Program-made: the position numbers and the translations under genes | Shown here: positions 27,069 through 37,600 of the stretch, piece after piece | Layout of the letters: every line of letters starts with the position of its first letter | Numbering within the stretch: the stretch's first letter is position 1 | Assembly: GCA_947497145.1 (NCBI GenBank) | Contig: CANMFQ010000029.1 | Coordinates: 1-46,743 of the forward strand | DNA: 46,743 nucleotides | DNA from: an uncultured Flavobacteriaceae bacterium | Lineage (GTDB): Bacteria; Bacteroidota; Bacteroidia; Flavobacteriales; Flavobacteriaceae | Reading direction: 5' to 3' | The notes under the pieces: generated by a model | Databases searched by the model: none | What the model was told of the DNA's origin: nothing | What the model saw: only the letters and a program-made list of their open reading frames with translations

Positions 27069-27099
27069 TTGTTGAACGTTATAAAAATAGTTAGTTTTG
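27069..27099 (+). promoter_or_regulatory. Predicted proS promoter
   Basis: TTGTTG (27069-27074) and TAGTTTTG (27092-27099) match the -33/-7 pattern with a 17-nt spacer, about 50 bp before the proS ATG. A TAGTTT/AAACTA dyad overlaps the -7 box. Confidence 0.5.
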
Positions 27100-27149
27100 C
27101 TAAACTATAATAATATTATTTACACAAGATTTATGCCAAACTACAGATA

Positions 27150-28625
27150 ATGGGTAAAAATTTAACGAAGAGAAGTGAGGATTATTCTAAATGGTATAAC
27201 GAACTCGTTGTAAAGGCAGATTTAGCCGAGAACTCGGGTGTTAGAGGCTGTATGGTGATCAAACCATACGGATTTGCTATTTGGGAAAAAATGCAAGCAG
27301 GTTTAGACAAAATGTTCAAAGAAACGGGGCACGAAAATGCCTATTTCCCGTTGTTCATACCAAAGTCATACCTAAGTAAAGAAGCCAGTCACGTAGAAGG
27401 TTTCGCAAAAGAATGTGCCGTGGTAACCCACTACAGACTTAAAAATGCGGAAGATGGAAGTGGCATTATTGTAGATCCGGATGCAAAGTTAGAAGAGGAG
27501 TTAATTGTAAGACCTACCTCAGAAACGATCATTTGGGATACGTACAGAAGGTGGATACAATCATACAGAGACCTGCCATTATTAATCAATCAATGGGCAA
27601 ATGTGGTACGCTGGGAAATGCGAACACGTTTATTTTTGCGTACTGCAGAGTTTTTATGGCAAGAAGGTCATACGGCGCATGCAACAGAAAAAGAAGCTAT
27701 TGCAGAAGCAGAACAAATGATGCAAGTATATGCAGAATTTGCTGAAAACCACATGGCCGTACCCGTAATTAGAGGACTAAAAACAGAAAGTGAACGCTTT
27801 GCGGGGGCATTAGAAACCTATTGTATTGAAGCGTTGATGCAAGACGGAAAAGCACTACAGGCTGGAACTTCACATTTTTTGGGGCAGAATTTCGCCAAAG
27901 CTTTTGATGTAAAATTTGCCAACAAAGAGGGCAAACAAGATTATGTTTGGGCTACCTCTTGGGGTGTATCTACACGATTAGTTGGCGCCTTAATTATGAC
28001 GCATAGTGATGACAATGGTTTGGTTTTACCGCCAAAACTAGCGCCTATACAAGTGGTTATTGTACCTATTTACAGAGGCATGGATCAACTAGACCTTATT
28101 TCTGAAAAAATAAATCCTTTGATAAAAGAACTAAGAGCTAAAGGCATATCTGTAAAATATGACAATCGCGATACGCACAAGCCAGGTTATAAATTTAATG
28201 AATACGAACTCAAAGGAGTTCCTGTACGGATAGCTATAGGGCAACGAGATTTAGAAAATGGTACTTACGAAGTTGCTCGAAGAGACACTCTTGAAAAGGA
28301 AACAGTAGCTGCTAATGCTATTGTAGCCAAAATTGAGTTTTTAATGGAGGATATTCAAAAGAACATCTACCAAAAAGCACTCGATTATAGAGCTGATCAT
28401 ATTACTAAAGTTAATTCATATGAAGAATTTAAAGCTGTTTTAGAAGAAAAAGGCGGATTTATTTCTGCGCATTGGGATGGCACCATAGCTACAGAAGATA
28501 AAATAAAAGAAGAGACAAAAGCCACCATAAGATGCATTCCTATTGATGCTAAAGAAGAAAACGGAAGTTGCATTGTGACCGGAAAACCGTCTTCAAAACG
28601 CGTACTTTTTGCAAAAGCGTATTAA
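27150..28625 (+). CDS. proS: Prolyl-tRNA synthetase (eukaryote/archaea-like class II form)
   Basis: 491 aa cytosolic enzyme charging tRNA-Pro with proline. It is the short form lacking the bacterial editing insertion: the N-terminus [25 protein letters not shown] leads directly to class II motif 1, motif 2 (RPTSETIIW and [19 protein letters not shown]) and motif 3 ([14 protein letters not shown]). The anticodon-binding domain and the C-terminal zinc-type domain (to KRVLFAKAY) complete it. No truncation is seen. It starts with an ATG 50 bp after a good promoter and precedes the tRNA-Glu pair. Confidence 0.96.
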   Translation: MGKNLTKRSEDYSKWYNELVVKADLAENSGVRGCMVIKPYGFAIWEKMQAGLDKMFKETGHENAYFPLFIPKSYLSKEASHVEGFAKECAVVTHYRLKNAEDGSGIIVDPDAKLEEELIVRPTSETIIWDTYRRWIQSYRDLPLLINQWANVVRWEMRTRLFLRTAEFLWQEGHTAHATEKEAIAEAEQMMQVYAEFAENHMAVPVIRGLKTESERFAGALETYCIEALMQDGKALQAGTSHFLGQNFAKAFDVKFANKEGKQDYVWATSWGVSTRLVGALIMTHSDDNGLVLPPKLAPIQVVIVPIYRGMDQLDLISEKINPLIKELRAKGISVKYDNRDTHKPGYKFNEYELKGVPVRIAIGQRDLENGTYEVARRDTLEKETVAANAIVAKIEFLMEDIQKNIYQKALDYRADHITKVNSYEEFKAVLEEKGGFISAHWDGTIATEDKIKEETKATIRCIPIDAKEENGSCIVTGKPSSKRVLFAKAY

Positions 28626-28651
28626 TTTTTTTAAAAAATAATATGTAGGTG

Positions 28652-28681
28652 TTGCGATAGTTAAAAATAATTGTATTTTTG
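28652..28681 (+). promoter_or_regulatory. tRNA-Glu promoter, near-consensus Bacteroidota type
   Basis: TTG (28652-28654), a 19-nt spacer and TATTTTTG (28674-28681) fit the TTG-N19-TAnnTTTG pattern almost exactly. The first tRNA starts 25 nt after the -7 box, leaving room for a short leader. It probably also drives rpsT. Confidence 0.8.
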
Positions 28682-28705
28682 CATCCGCAATTTGTGCAAA
28701 AGTAT

Positions 28706-28777
28706 GGTCCGTTCGTCTAGGGGTTAGGACGCCAGGTTTTCATCCTGGTAACAGGGGTTCGATTCCCCTACGGACTA
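28706..28777 (+). tRNA. tRNA-Glu (TTC), copy 1
   Basis: A 72-nt cloverleaf: acceptor GGTCCGT / ACGGACT, D arm GTCT...GGAC, anticodon arm CCAGG-TTTTCAT-CCTGG with anticodon TTC, T arm AGGGG-TTCGATT-CCCCT, discriminator A. CCA is not encoded. Confidence 0.97.
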
Positions 28778-28800
28778 CTAAATTTTAGTGAAGTAACAAT

Positions 28801-28872
28801 GGTCCGTTCGTCTAGGGGTTAGGACGCCAGGTTTTCATCCTGGTAACAGGGGTTCGATTCCCCTACGGACTA
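28801..28872 (+). tRNA. tRNA-Glu (TTC), copy 2
   Basis: Identical in sequence to copy 1 and separated from it by 23 nt, so both are processed from one transcript. Anticodon TTC. Confidence 0.97.
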
Positions 28873-28932
28873 CAAAAGTTCGATTGGAATTGGTGAAGAA
28901 GAAATTTAAAAATATAATTAACAAATAAAATA

Positions 28933-29184
28933 ATGGCAAATCACAAGTCAGCATTAAAGAGAATCAGAAGAAACGAAGCAGTACGTTTACGCAATAGATA
29001 CCAGCATAAAACGACTCGTAATGCTATCAAAAAATTACGCTCTGAAGAGAATAAAAAAGATGCAGAAGCTTTGTTGCCAAGTGTTGTAAGTATGATTGAC
29101 CGTTTAGCAAAACGCAATATTATTCATTCAAACAAAGCAGCGAACTTAAAAAGCAAATTAGCAAAGCACGTAGCTGCTTTGTAA
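28933..29184 (+). CDS. rpsT: Small ribosomal subunit protein S20
   Basis: 83 aa, highly basic, full length. The typical start [18 protein letters not shown] and the internal [16 protein letters not shown] identify bS20, which binds 16S rRNA early in 30S assembly. It lies 60 bp after the second tRNA-Glu with no separate promoter visible, so tRNA-tRNA-rpsT cotranscription is likely. A perfect terminator hairpin follows. Confidence 0.97.
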   Translation: MANHKSALKRIRRNEAVRLRNRYQHKTTRNAIKKLRSEENKKDAEALLPSVVSMIDRLAKRNIIHSNKAANLKSKLAKHVAAL

Positions 29185-29204
29185 TTTCATCTTTTCACCA
29201 TATA

Positions 29205-29238
29205 AAAAATGCCTTTGCGTAATCGCAAAGGCATTTTT
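29205..29238 (+). terminator. rpsT terminator
   Basis: A perfect 15-bp stem (AAAAATGCCTTTGCG / CGCAAAGGCATTTTT) with a TAAT loop, T-rich end, 20 bp after the rpsT stop. Confidence 0.92.
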
Positions 29239-29494
29239 ATTTTTCATATACAGAAATAAACCCAATTAAAAGAGGGCAAACTCAATAGAGGTCAATCTCA
29301 ATAGTTGTGTTTAAGCAAAAATTGGATTCAAGGATTAGGGATCAAGTCAAAAAATTGTGAGATTTAGAATTAAGCAAAAATATTAGTTAGTCTAAAAAGG
29401 AAGAATTCCATATTCCTAACTCCTCCGAATTGAACTAAAAGCTTCAGATTATCGGATCATCTTTTCAGATCGACACAATCTCTTTACATTATTA
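29239..29494. other. Gene-free gap with short direct repeats
   Basis: No protein-like frame was seen. A 12-nt direct repeat TTAAGCAAAAAT occurs at 29311 and 29370, and CTCAATAG twice at 29281 and 29297. No function is suggested. Confidence 0.4.
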
Positions 29495-29538
29495 AAAAAA
29501 CTTACCCTATTTCATACCTGAAATAGGGTAAGTTTTTT
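29495..29538 (-). terminator. Terminator of the 1409-aa glycoside-hydrolase-like gene
   Basis: A perfect 20-bp stem with a 4-nt TACC loop (29515-29518). The left A-run becomes a U-run on the minus strand. It lies about 140 bp beyond the stop of the gene at 29678. Confidence 0.85.
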
Positions 29539-29677
29539 AATTATACATCACTGATTTAGTTCGTTATAAATTTAAATTACTTCAAACTAATACACCAAGC
29601 TATGTTGAAATCGAGAAAACACTACTCAAAATCCGCATAGCGAAGTTCTAATATATAATGGAGGTTTCACAGTTGAC

Positions 29678-32600
29678 CTACTCCTTAATAATATTTTTAG
29701 TCACAAATCCATTTTGATTATAAATCATTATGGTATAAATAGCAGCAGGATATTGCCCAAAAGACAGAACAGCCTCTTCTCCATTTTCTACAAAAACCTG
29801 TTGTAGCAAATCACCTTTAAAGCCGTAAACACCTATCCAGCTAGTTTCGCCTTGAACTCCCTTAATTCGTACCTGATCACGAGTAGGGTTGGGATACACT
29901 ACTATCTCCCCTTCTTCTTCAAGCGATTGATTTTCAGTGATCTCAACCGTAGCATCACTTCTTAGTTGTCCATCTTCTGAAATAACTTCAATCTCAACAA
30001 CACCCTCTTTTAAAGCGGTAACTAAACCATTTTCATCAACCGTGGCTAATGTTTCATCTTTAGAGCGCCAAGTAACATTCTTATTAGTCGCATTTGACGG
30101 ACTAATAACATAGGTAAGCTGACTGGTTTCACCAGTTTCTAACCTAAGTCTTTGAGGTGTTACATAAATTGCTGTTACAGAAATAGTATCATCCGTATTT
30201 GCCGTAATATTTATGCTAGCACTAGCAACAATACCGCCATCAGCACTGGTCACCGAAATTATGACTTCACCTTCTCTTAAAGCCGATACTACACCATTAT
30301 TTACAATAGCTATACTGGTATCACTCGAGGACCAGTTAACAGCTTTATTACTGGCATTTGTTGGAGTTATCACATAACTAAGCGTAAGGCTTCCTCCAAC
30401 CACTACTGTTGCTGCTTCAGGTGAAACTACCACCCCAGTAACACTGATAGTTTCAGTTGATCTTGAAGATATTGTTAATACAGCATCACTGCGAAACGAA
30501 CCATCTTCACTTATAGCTTCTATGCGTACCGTTCCTGCTTTTAAAGCTGTAACCACACCGTTCTGATCAACTGTAGCTAATGTTTCATCTTTTGAACGCC
30601 AAGTAGCGTTCTTATTCGTAGCGTTAGTGGGACTAATACTATAACTCAAGGTTGCTGTTTCTCCTTCTTCAAGACTTAGCTGCTGCGGTGTAACGTAAAT
30701 TCTTGTTACAGGAACCGTGGTAACAGGAGGCACCGTAACCGTTATAGTCGTATTAGCAACAAGACCGCCATCAGCACTGGTTACCGATATCATCACTTCA
30801 CCTGCCCTTAAAGCTGTAACCACACCATTCTGATCAACCGTAGCTATTGTTTCGTCATTTGAACGCCAAGTAGCATTCTTATTCGTAGCATTAGCTGGAC
30901 TAACACTGTAACTTAAAGTTGCTGTTGCTCCTTCTTCAAGACTTAGCTGTTGTGGCGTAACATTAATTCCTGTAACAGAAATGGTTTCAGTTCCACCTCC
31001 AGTACAAAGCGTTTCCGTTAAAGATAAATCGGTCGCATTACTCACGTTTTTACTTAAAACGATACGATCAATTAAATGATTTTTAGAGCGACCTGAAATC
31101 TCCATCAAATAGGTACCTGGAGCATCAAACTTTACATAAATAGCATGGGGGTTGTTATCATTGGTACTTGTTGTCCATGTCCAATTGGTGGTACCGTTCA
31201 AATAAACCTTAAACCAGCCATCTGAACTAGCACCAGCAGGGTTAGGTGTCTTTCCAATACCTTTTGGATAAACAATACTAGAACCCTTTTGTCCATAAAA
31301 ATCAGAAGCATCTGAAAAACGTAACCACGAATCATTGCTCTCTGTAGAATTGGTCCCCTCTCCTACTTTACTCCGCCATTGAAAACGATAAGTACCAGGG
31401 GTATTAATCTTTATTGGTGTAGCAATAATACCGTTTCCAGGTACAGAAAAACTGTCGGCTCCTTGCCAATCTACATAACCATTTCCTGTGAAACCAGCAA
31501 CGCTTGTTCTATGTTCCCAACCTGATGGTAAATTTAAATTTTCTGCCTCTATTACTACCAAACCATCTTTTTCTTCTGCATAGGCACTACAATCGGTTGT
31601 TGTTGGAGTGTCAGAAGCACATTCAAAATTTAATGAAGTCCAACGACCTCGTGAAAATGCCGTACCACTACCTTCCAAAATTTTTCCATTGGTGTTAGAA
31701 TTAAACTCTACACGTATAACAGCGCCTCTATTCACTCTTACATTAGTAAATGTTTTTCCTGCAGGAGCATAGTCTACAGTTGTAGTTGGATTGGTATAAC
31801 TACCAACAAGATTTCCATCTACTTTTAAACGATAAGAACTCTCTCCATCTAATTCAGACATGGTGTTTAAACGAATATCATAATCACCTGAATTACCACT
31901 AAAAACAGTTTCTGCCGCTGCATATTTATCCTTATAAAGTGATGCGTTTATTGCCAACGCATTACGCACACCATCTACATACGCAGGAGAAAAACCAGAC
32001 ACACTAATATTTGAAAAATCAGTAGCTGCATTCAAACTAAAATTACAATCCTCTTCTGTAGTTCCTCCTTTTCGTATCAAAGCAACCCAATCAGACGAGG
32101 TATTATATGGAGGGTTACCGATACTAACCGTACTACCACCGTTTATCTGTGTTAAAGAGCCATTTAACAAATTACCGCCCCTACTCGGGTTAAACCATTT
32201 TACCGTATAGCTACCACTAGCACTAGAGAGGTTTAAATTTGTACTGCCTCCATTTGGCAAATAAATAGCATAGGTATCATTTGATTTAGCAAAACAATAG
32301 TCAAGTGTACTTGAGGTAAGCTCATCATGGGTTTCCATTTCCCAAAATGGTAAATGATCCGTAAAAAAATCTAAGGCTATTTTTGCATCCGTCCATTTTG
32401 AATCGCGACTGCGAAAATCTTGCGCTGTTAAATCTGTTTCACCTGTTTGATAACCATAATAATATTCTACACCTGCACCACCAGCCATTAACGTACCCCA
32501 AAGCACTTTATCTCTAGTGTCTTTTCTATTATCCGCTTGAATACCTTTACTTCCTGAATAATCCGCATCAGCTGTTACGCCTGTTCTATGATCTCCTTGC

Positions 32601-33907
32601 TCATCATTGGCAACCACCCATTTCTTACCTGCATTTTTAGAAGCTAAAACCCATTTCCGTACATCTGCATGAATATTATTTATTTGAATTTGCAAAGACG
32701 CTCCTGTTAGTTCATTCCCTGAACCCAAAAGGGGCTGAAATTGCTTATCTTGATGATGCGTATCTGGGTAGGAGTGAATAACAATGTGATGATCATAAGG
32801 ATCTATAGATTTAACAAAACTAGCATAAGACTTCACTCTTGTGTTTTGAGGATCATTCAGTTCATCATATAAATCAACTTCTTCACCCAAATTCCAATTT
32901 AAAGCTAAATGATGACCAAATCTTGCCACCAATTCTCTATAATATAGCTTTCTTTGAATACCCAATTCCCCCCCGTCTAATAATTGATCGTTTTCTGTTT
33001 CTTGCGTTTTAAAATGCAAATACATACCCTTAGTATCGGCATGGCTAAAAAGAATCTCCCATTGTGCTAATTTAGAGACATCATAACGAGTTCTATTCTG
33101 TGCATCAGTTCCAGAAGCACCATCCAATTCATTATGATTAGTAGCTGCCCAAGGCCATACATCTTCTCCATCACCTATAACACTCATTGTTAAAAACGAA
33201 AACACATTCATCCCTTTTTGTGAGAGGTAATTAATTGCACCTATAAGTTCCTTTCCCTTACTTCCTTTCCATGAAGGATCGCCATTTTGCCAATCACCAG
33301 CATGAGGTTGCCATCTTTTTTTTGGAACTGTGTTATCAAAATCATCATAAGCTAAGAGGTTTTCTGGAGAATCTGAACCCGCTTTCAAAAAATAGGTATT
33401 ATCTTCTTCGAACTTTAAATACCGCTCACCTACATAACTCAAACGCCCCTTCGCTCTGTTATCAGGTTTCGCTTTAGTGCTAGCAACTATATTAAAACTA
33501 CCGGTTTTACCATTAAAGGAAGTCGCCGTTCCAGCGTTGGCATCTTGACTTATTGCTACATTAGCACCTGTTCTAAAAGAAGCAGTATAAGACCAACGTC
33601 CTATTTCATTTGGCGTAAAACGTACGCGCCATTTGTTGCCTGAGTTGGAGCTCGTTTCGGCTGCATTACCATCAGCGGCATAAAAACCTGGCACTAAAAA
33701 AGTTTCACCACTAGGGCTTGAAAAAGTAACATTAAGCCGGTAATTTAAAAATGGGTTTGTAGCGCTATTTTCTGATGTTGTAGGTCCATCAAAGGTAATA
33801 GCTACGGTATGCCATTTTTGTAATTCTCCTGAGATAACGGCTTGAGAAAAGATGAAATTTGCGCATAGTAATAGCCACAACACTAGGGCATGTTTGATTA
33901 AGCTCAT
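29678..33907 (-). CDS. T9SS-secreted multidomain putative glycoside hydrolase (DUF5060, TIM-barrel-like, CBM-like, four BIG2)
   Basis: 1409 aa. Signal peptide 1-22. DUF5060-like N-terminal beta domain about 25-145. A TIM-barrel-like catalytic region follows, about 150-540, with candidate acidic residues E342/E343 in NWNLGEEVD and E436 in VVANDEQGDH. A collagen-binding-type beta domain spans about 540-615, and a malectin-like segment about 620-765. Next is a CBM-like module (about 786-955) homologous to residues 25-205 of the protein at 6745. Four BIG2 Ig-like repeats start near 975, 1066, 1153 and 1241, and a T9SS type A sorting domain (about 1335-1409, VVYPNPT) ends the protein. DUF5060 proteins in marine Bacteroidota accompany polysaccharide degradation, so an extracellular glycan hydrolase is likely; substrate and catalytic pair are inferred. 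No SusC/SusD neighbours are present. Confidence 0.8.
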   Translation of the reverse strand: MSLIKHALVLWLLLCANFIFSQAVISGELQKWHTVAITFDGPTTSENSATNPFLNYRLNVTFSSPSGETFLVPGFYAADGNAAETSSNSGNKWRVRFTPNEIGRWSYTASFRTGANVAISQDANAGTATSFNGKTGSFNIVASTKAKPDNRAKGRLSYVGERYLKFEEDNTYFLKAGSDSPENLLAYDDFDNTVPKKRWQPHAGDWQNGDPSWKGSKGKELIGAINYLSQKGMNVFSFLTMSVIGDGEDVWPWAATNHNELDGASGTDAQNRTRYDVSKLAQWEILFSHADTKGMYLHFKTQETENDQLLDGGELGIQRKLYYRELVARFGHHLALNWNLGEEVDLYDELNDPQNTRVKSYASFVKSIDPYDHHIVIHSYPDTHHQDKQFQPLLGSGNELTGASLQIQINNIHADVRKWVLASKNAGKKWVVANDEQGDHRTGVTADADYSGSKGIQADNRKDTRDKVLWGTLMAGGAGVEYYYGYQTGETDLTAQDFRSRDSKWTDAKIALDFFTDHLPFWEMETHDELTSSTLDYCFAKSNDTYAIYLPNGGSTNLNLSSASGSYTVKWFNPSRGGNLLNGSLTQINGGSTVSIGNPPYNTSSDWVALIRKGGTTEEDCNFSLNAATDFSNISVSGFSPAYVDGVRNALAINASLYKDKYAAAETVFSGNSGDYDIRLNTMSELDGESSYRLKVDGNLVGSYTNPTTTVDYAPAGKTFTNVRVNRGAVIRVEFNSNTNGKILEGSGTAFSRGRWTSLNFECASDTPTTTDCSAYAEEKDGLVVIEAENLNLPSGWEHRTSVAGFTGNGYVDWQGADSFSVPGNGIIATPIKINTPGTYRFQWRSKVGEGTNSTESNDSWLRFSDASDFYGQKGSSIVYPKGIGKTPNPAGASSDGWFKVYLNGTTNWTWTTSTNDNNPHAIYVKFDAPGTYLMEISGRSKNHLIDRIVLSKNVSNATDLSLTETLCTGGGTETISVTGINVTPQQLSLEEGATATLSYSVSPANATNKNATWRSNDETIATVDQNGVVTALRAGEVMISVTSADGGLVANTTITVTVPPVTTVPVTRIYVTPQQLSLEEGETATLSYSISPTNATNKNATWRSKDETLATVDQNGVVTALKAGTVRIEAISEDGSFRSDAVLTISSRSTETISVTGVVVSPEAATVVVGGSLTLSYVITPTNASNKAVNWSSSDTSIAIVNNGVVSALREGEVIISVTSADGGIVASASINITANTDDTISVTAIYVTPQRLRLETGETSQLTYVISPSNATNKNVTWRSKDETLATVDENGLVTALKEGVVEIEVISEDGQLRSDATVEITENQSLEEEGEIVVYPNPTRDQVRIKGVQGETSWIGVYGFKGDLLQQVFVENGEEAVLSFGQYPAAIYTIMIYNQNGFVTKNIIKE
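29935..30985 (-). repeat. Four BIG2 Ig-like coding repeats in an alternating A-B-A-B pattern
   Basis: The repeats are 83-88 residues long. Units 1 and 3 end in ISVTSADGGxVA; units 2 and 4 end in a segment of the type IEAISEDGxxRSDA. Units 1, 2 and 4 share VTPQxLxLE and NKNxTWRS. The pattern suggests duplication as a two-domain block followed by divergence, or exchange between units. Confidence 0.75.
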
Positions 33908-34652
33908 TTTAATAAGATTTGGGAATTCGTAGGTTAATATAGTTTTTTAGATTATTCGCCTAAACATCAAAACTTTAAAAAAATACATCTTAGGCCCAGC
34001 TGATAACGTAGGTAATTATCACACAAACCTATTTACATTACAAATGTATTTTCTATTCGTTTTTAACACTTACTGAATAGAACTAAGAAATTATTTTTCA
34101 ATGTATGTTCGTTTTTTCATAGTCTAGTTTTAGTTGAATGGAACAAGAGTTTTTAAATAGGAAGGTTTGCTTACCTTCATCAAAATCATGCTTATAAAAA
34201 CAAGATAAAAGGTAGTTTATTGTAGACAAACTAACTATTTCGACGAATGACCTACTTCATCATTTTTGATTAATACCAAAATTTTAAAGAAGCGCAAACT
34301 CCCATAAACAAAAGGCTTGCATCTTAACCCCCAAAATGAACCGTTTATCTGTTTCAAAGTTAAAACAACAGTAATTTAACTCCGATTATGTTAAAAAAAA
34401 TCCTCAAAATAAGTATCGAATTATTTACTTAAAACAGTATGATGAATGAATAAATTAATTCTCAATTTACATAATCTCAGAATAAAACACTTCCTAGGTT
34501 CTAAAATTTAATCATAGTACCTCGATTCTAAAACCAAGAAAACATGTTGTTTTTTCGCCTTAAATTCATGACAAAGTATTCATCTGCAAAAGAAAAGAGT
34601 AAAAAAAACTTCCTAAAATTCACGCATTTAAAAATAGTAGAGGGCTCCAATA
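33908..34652. other. Long gene-free gap, 745 bp
   Basis: It lies between two minus-strand T9SS genes and should hold the promoter of the hydrolase-like gene. A 6-bp hairpin GAAGGT/ACCTTC (34161-34178) is the only structure seen. No clear TAnnTTTG with a partner was found near 33908, and no protein-like frame on either strand. Confidence 0.4.
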
Positions 34653-34660
34653 CTATTTTT
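34630..34660 (-). terminator. Hairpin overlapping the stop codon of the VWA protein gene
   Basis: AAAAATAGTA (34630-34639) and TACTATTTTT (34651-34660) pair perfectly over 10 bp around an 11-nt loop. The right arm contains the TAG stop (34653-34655) and the last lysine codon. On the minus strand the stem ends in a U-run. Confidence 0.6.
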
Positions 34661-37600
34661 CAGACATTACTTTCTTAATAATTTTCTCTTTTCCTGTATC
34701 TATTTTTAAGAAATATACTTCAGGTGCCAGACTCGAAACATTAAGGTGCACATTATTAGCACCTGCTTTAACTCGCTTTCGTTTCTTTGTCATAATTTTT
34801 CTTCCATTCACATCAAACATCTCAATTTCTAATTGCGCATCATAATTAATTTGGACACTTAAATTAAGATCATTTTTGAAGGTCATAGGGTATGTAGTAA
34901 TTTTTGTTTTTGATGCTTTACCCTCAGCTTCTCTTTTATTACCCAAATTGAGCTGAACAATAATATAGAGTTCACCAGAGATACTATTCACATTAACAGA
35001 AGGAAACTGAAAAGCCACTTTATCATCTAACAAACCTGATTTATAAGGAAAATGCTCTGGCGCTATAGTTCGTTTATTTTCCCTTGTTGGATAAAGTGTA
35101 TCTCCCACGTACAAATACCCCGATGTCATGGTAAAGCCATTCAAAAGCTCAACACTAACCAGTACTGAGCCTGAATGATAATTCACCAAAACATTACCTA
35201 TTTTTTTTCCATTATTTACGTCACATTGAATAGCACCAGCATATAAATCTAAAATATAATCTCCTTCTTTTTCAAATGTATTAGTCCATCCCCATTTTTT
35301 AAATCCATTTTCTATAAAACAGTTGTTATTTGACTCATACCTAGCAAAAGCGATACTTTCACAATCTAAACCTTCATCAATTTCTCCATCGTTATCATTA
35401 TCAATACCGTCACAAATTTCAACAGCAAGAGGGCTTGGCTGGCTAATACTAACAATACAAGTTTTCTGACATCCGTTTGCATCAGTTATCGACACACTAT
35501 GCTCCCCAGCTTCTAAAGCTGTAACTCTAGCCGTGTTTTCACCATTGTCCCATAAGTACGCATAGGGTTTTTCACCTCCATCCACTAAAATTGTAGCTAC
35601 ACCATCACTTAATCCATAAGCGCTAACATTGCTTTCAACTGTCACCTCATATGTTAGAAGAGAGGGCTCTTCAATAACTGCACTAGCTTGCGCTTTAACG
35701 TTTTCACCATCTACAACAGTAACTGTATGCAGACCAGCACTAAGTTTTGTTGCAGTGCTATTGGTTTCGCCATTATCCCATAAATAAGTATATGGAGGCA
35801 CTCCTCCGGTAACGTGAACCGTAGCAGAACCACTATTATCACCGTAGCAATGTACATTCTCAAAAGTATTCAACATACTACAAGCTAAGGTGTCATGTTC
35901 TTTAATAATACACGTCTTTGCTGTTTCACAATCTAACAAGAAATTAAAATCTATTGTCCATTTACGTTCATTGCCTTCAGGCCCCATCCAAGCCCAACTT
36001 GCCAACCCTTCGGCACCTTTATTTGAATCCCACAAAGCGCCACCTGGCCCTAGGTGTCCTCCCAAATTTGGTGTATTTCTGTCATTAGGATCGGGGCGTT
36101 GGGTTACTTTATAAACTCCTTCTTCTATACAATTCCCTTTTGTTTTTATATAACTTTTAGTCCCATCAATAAGATAGTATTGCATAGCCTCCTTTATGGT
36201 TCCTGCGCACCCTTGTTCCTTAAAACCACCACCATCAGCAGTCCACTCCGCCCAGTTCTTTTTATCTTTCAAAAATATGTATAGTTCGACTGAGCAACCA
36301 CTTTGTTGTGTTTTTCCTGTTATAAGAGCGGTACCATTCTTATAAGTCACAAAGCTTAACTTATGATCCTCATTTTGAGAGAAGAAAGATGAACCCGATA
36401 CTGAATCCATAGCATGCCAATAAAAATTATAGAATGGTGCTGTATTAGCATCACAGAAATCAGCATCAATCACCCTACACTCTTTATCTACTTCGCCTTC
36501 ACTTATCACAATGGTAATTAACTCCTCAGTTGGGCATAAAGAATTTGCCGTATTAGTATAGGTATAAGTATGTGAAGTACCCAAACCAAAAGTAGCCGTA
36601 TCGAGCATATTTCCATTAAGACCATTACCTTGGGGAGCAAAGGCGCCACCTTGTACTGAGACTAAATTGTTGAGATTTAATATAGAGCCTCTACAAACCG
36701 TTTTCTTACTATTTTTGGTGTTTATCAGGTTTTTTACGCTAACATTTACAGCATCAGTATTGCTACAGTTTGTAAGCGTATTGGTTACTGTCAATACGTA
36801 TGTACCTACTTTGTTAATCGTTGGAAAAAGTGTTTCCGCATTACGTACAATAGCACCATCAATGGTTGTCCATAAATAAACAATGTGATTGCCTGTTTCA
36901 CTTCCTGAACCATCCAGAGTAAGCTCACCAATCTCAGTATTACAGTCAATAATTACATCAGCACCCGCAGTAACCAACAACTGGCCGGGTTCTGTAACGG
37001 TTATCATTTTAGCAACAGCGCACCCTTGCGAATCTGTCACCACAACCTCATAATCGCCAGAAGACAAGCTTATTTGGTCTTTAATAGTAGGTTGAAGACC
37101 AGTTCCATTGCTAGTTGTCCACAAATAGGTATATGGAGGCACTCCACCTGCTGCTGTAACAGTAATTTCACCATCATTTGCACCAAAGCAACTCACATTA
37201 GTTATATTACTTACTAGCGTTGGAGATGGCAATTCATTTATTTCAAAGTAATGCGTCTCTTTTCTTTCACAATCACTACTGGAAACATTTAGCTTAACTT
37301 CAACACGATATTCCCCAGCTGCCAAGCCATCAAGAATTAGTGGTGAATTAACACCCAAGCCCGAACCAAGGCTTTCTTTAGTGCTTTCATTATAATACAC
37401 ATAATCAAACTGGGTAGTAGTATTTGAAATTGATATTTGTGCAATGCCTGCGGTATTGTCTGTACAAACATCGGTAGCCGAAACAGTGCCACTAAAAGGA
37501 CAAAAACTAGACGCAAGGGCTACAAAACAACGCGTTAATTCTGAAAAATTACTTTCTACAATATAATCGGAATTACCTAAATTGTCATGCCCTTGAGGAA

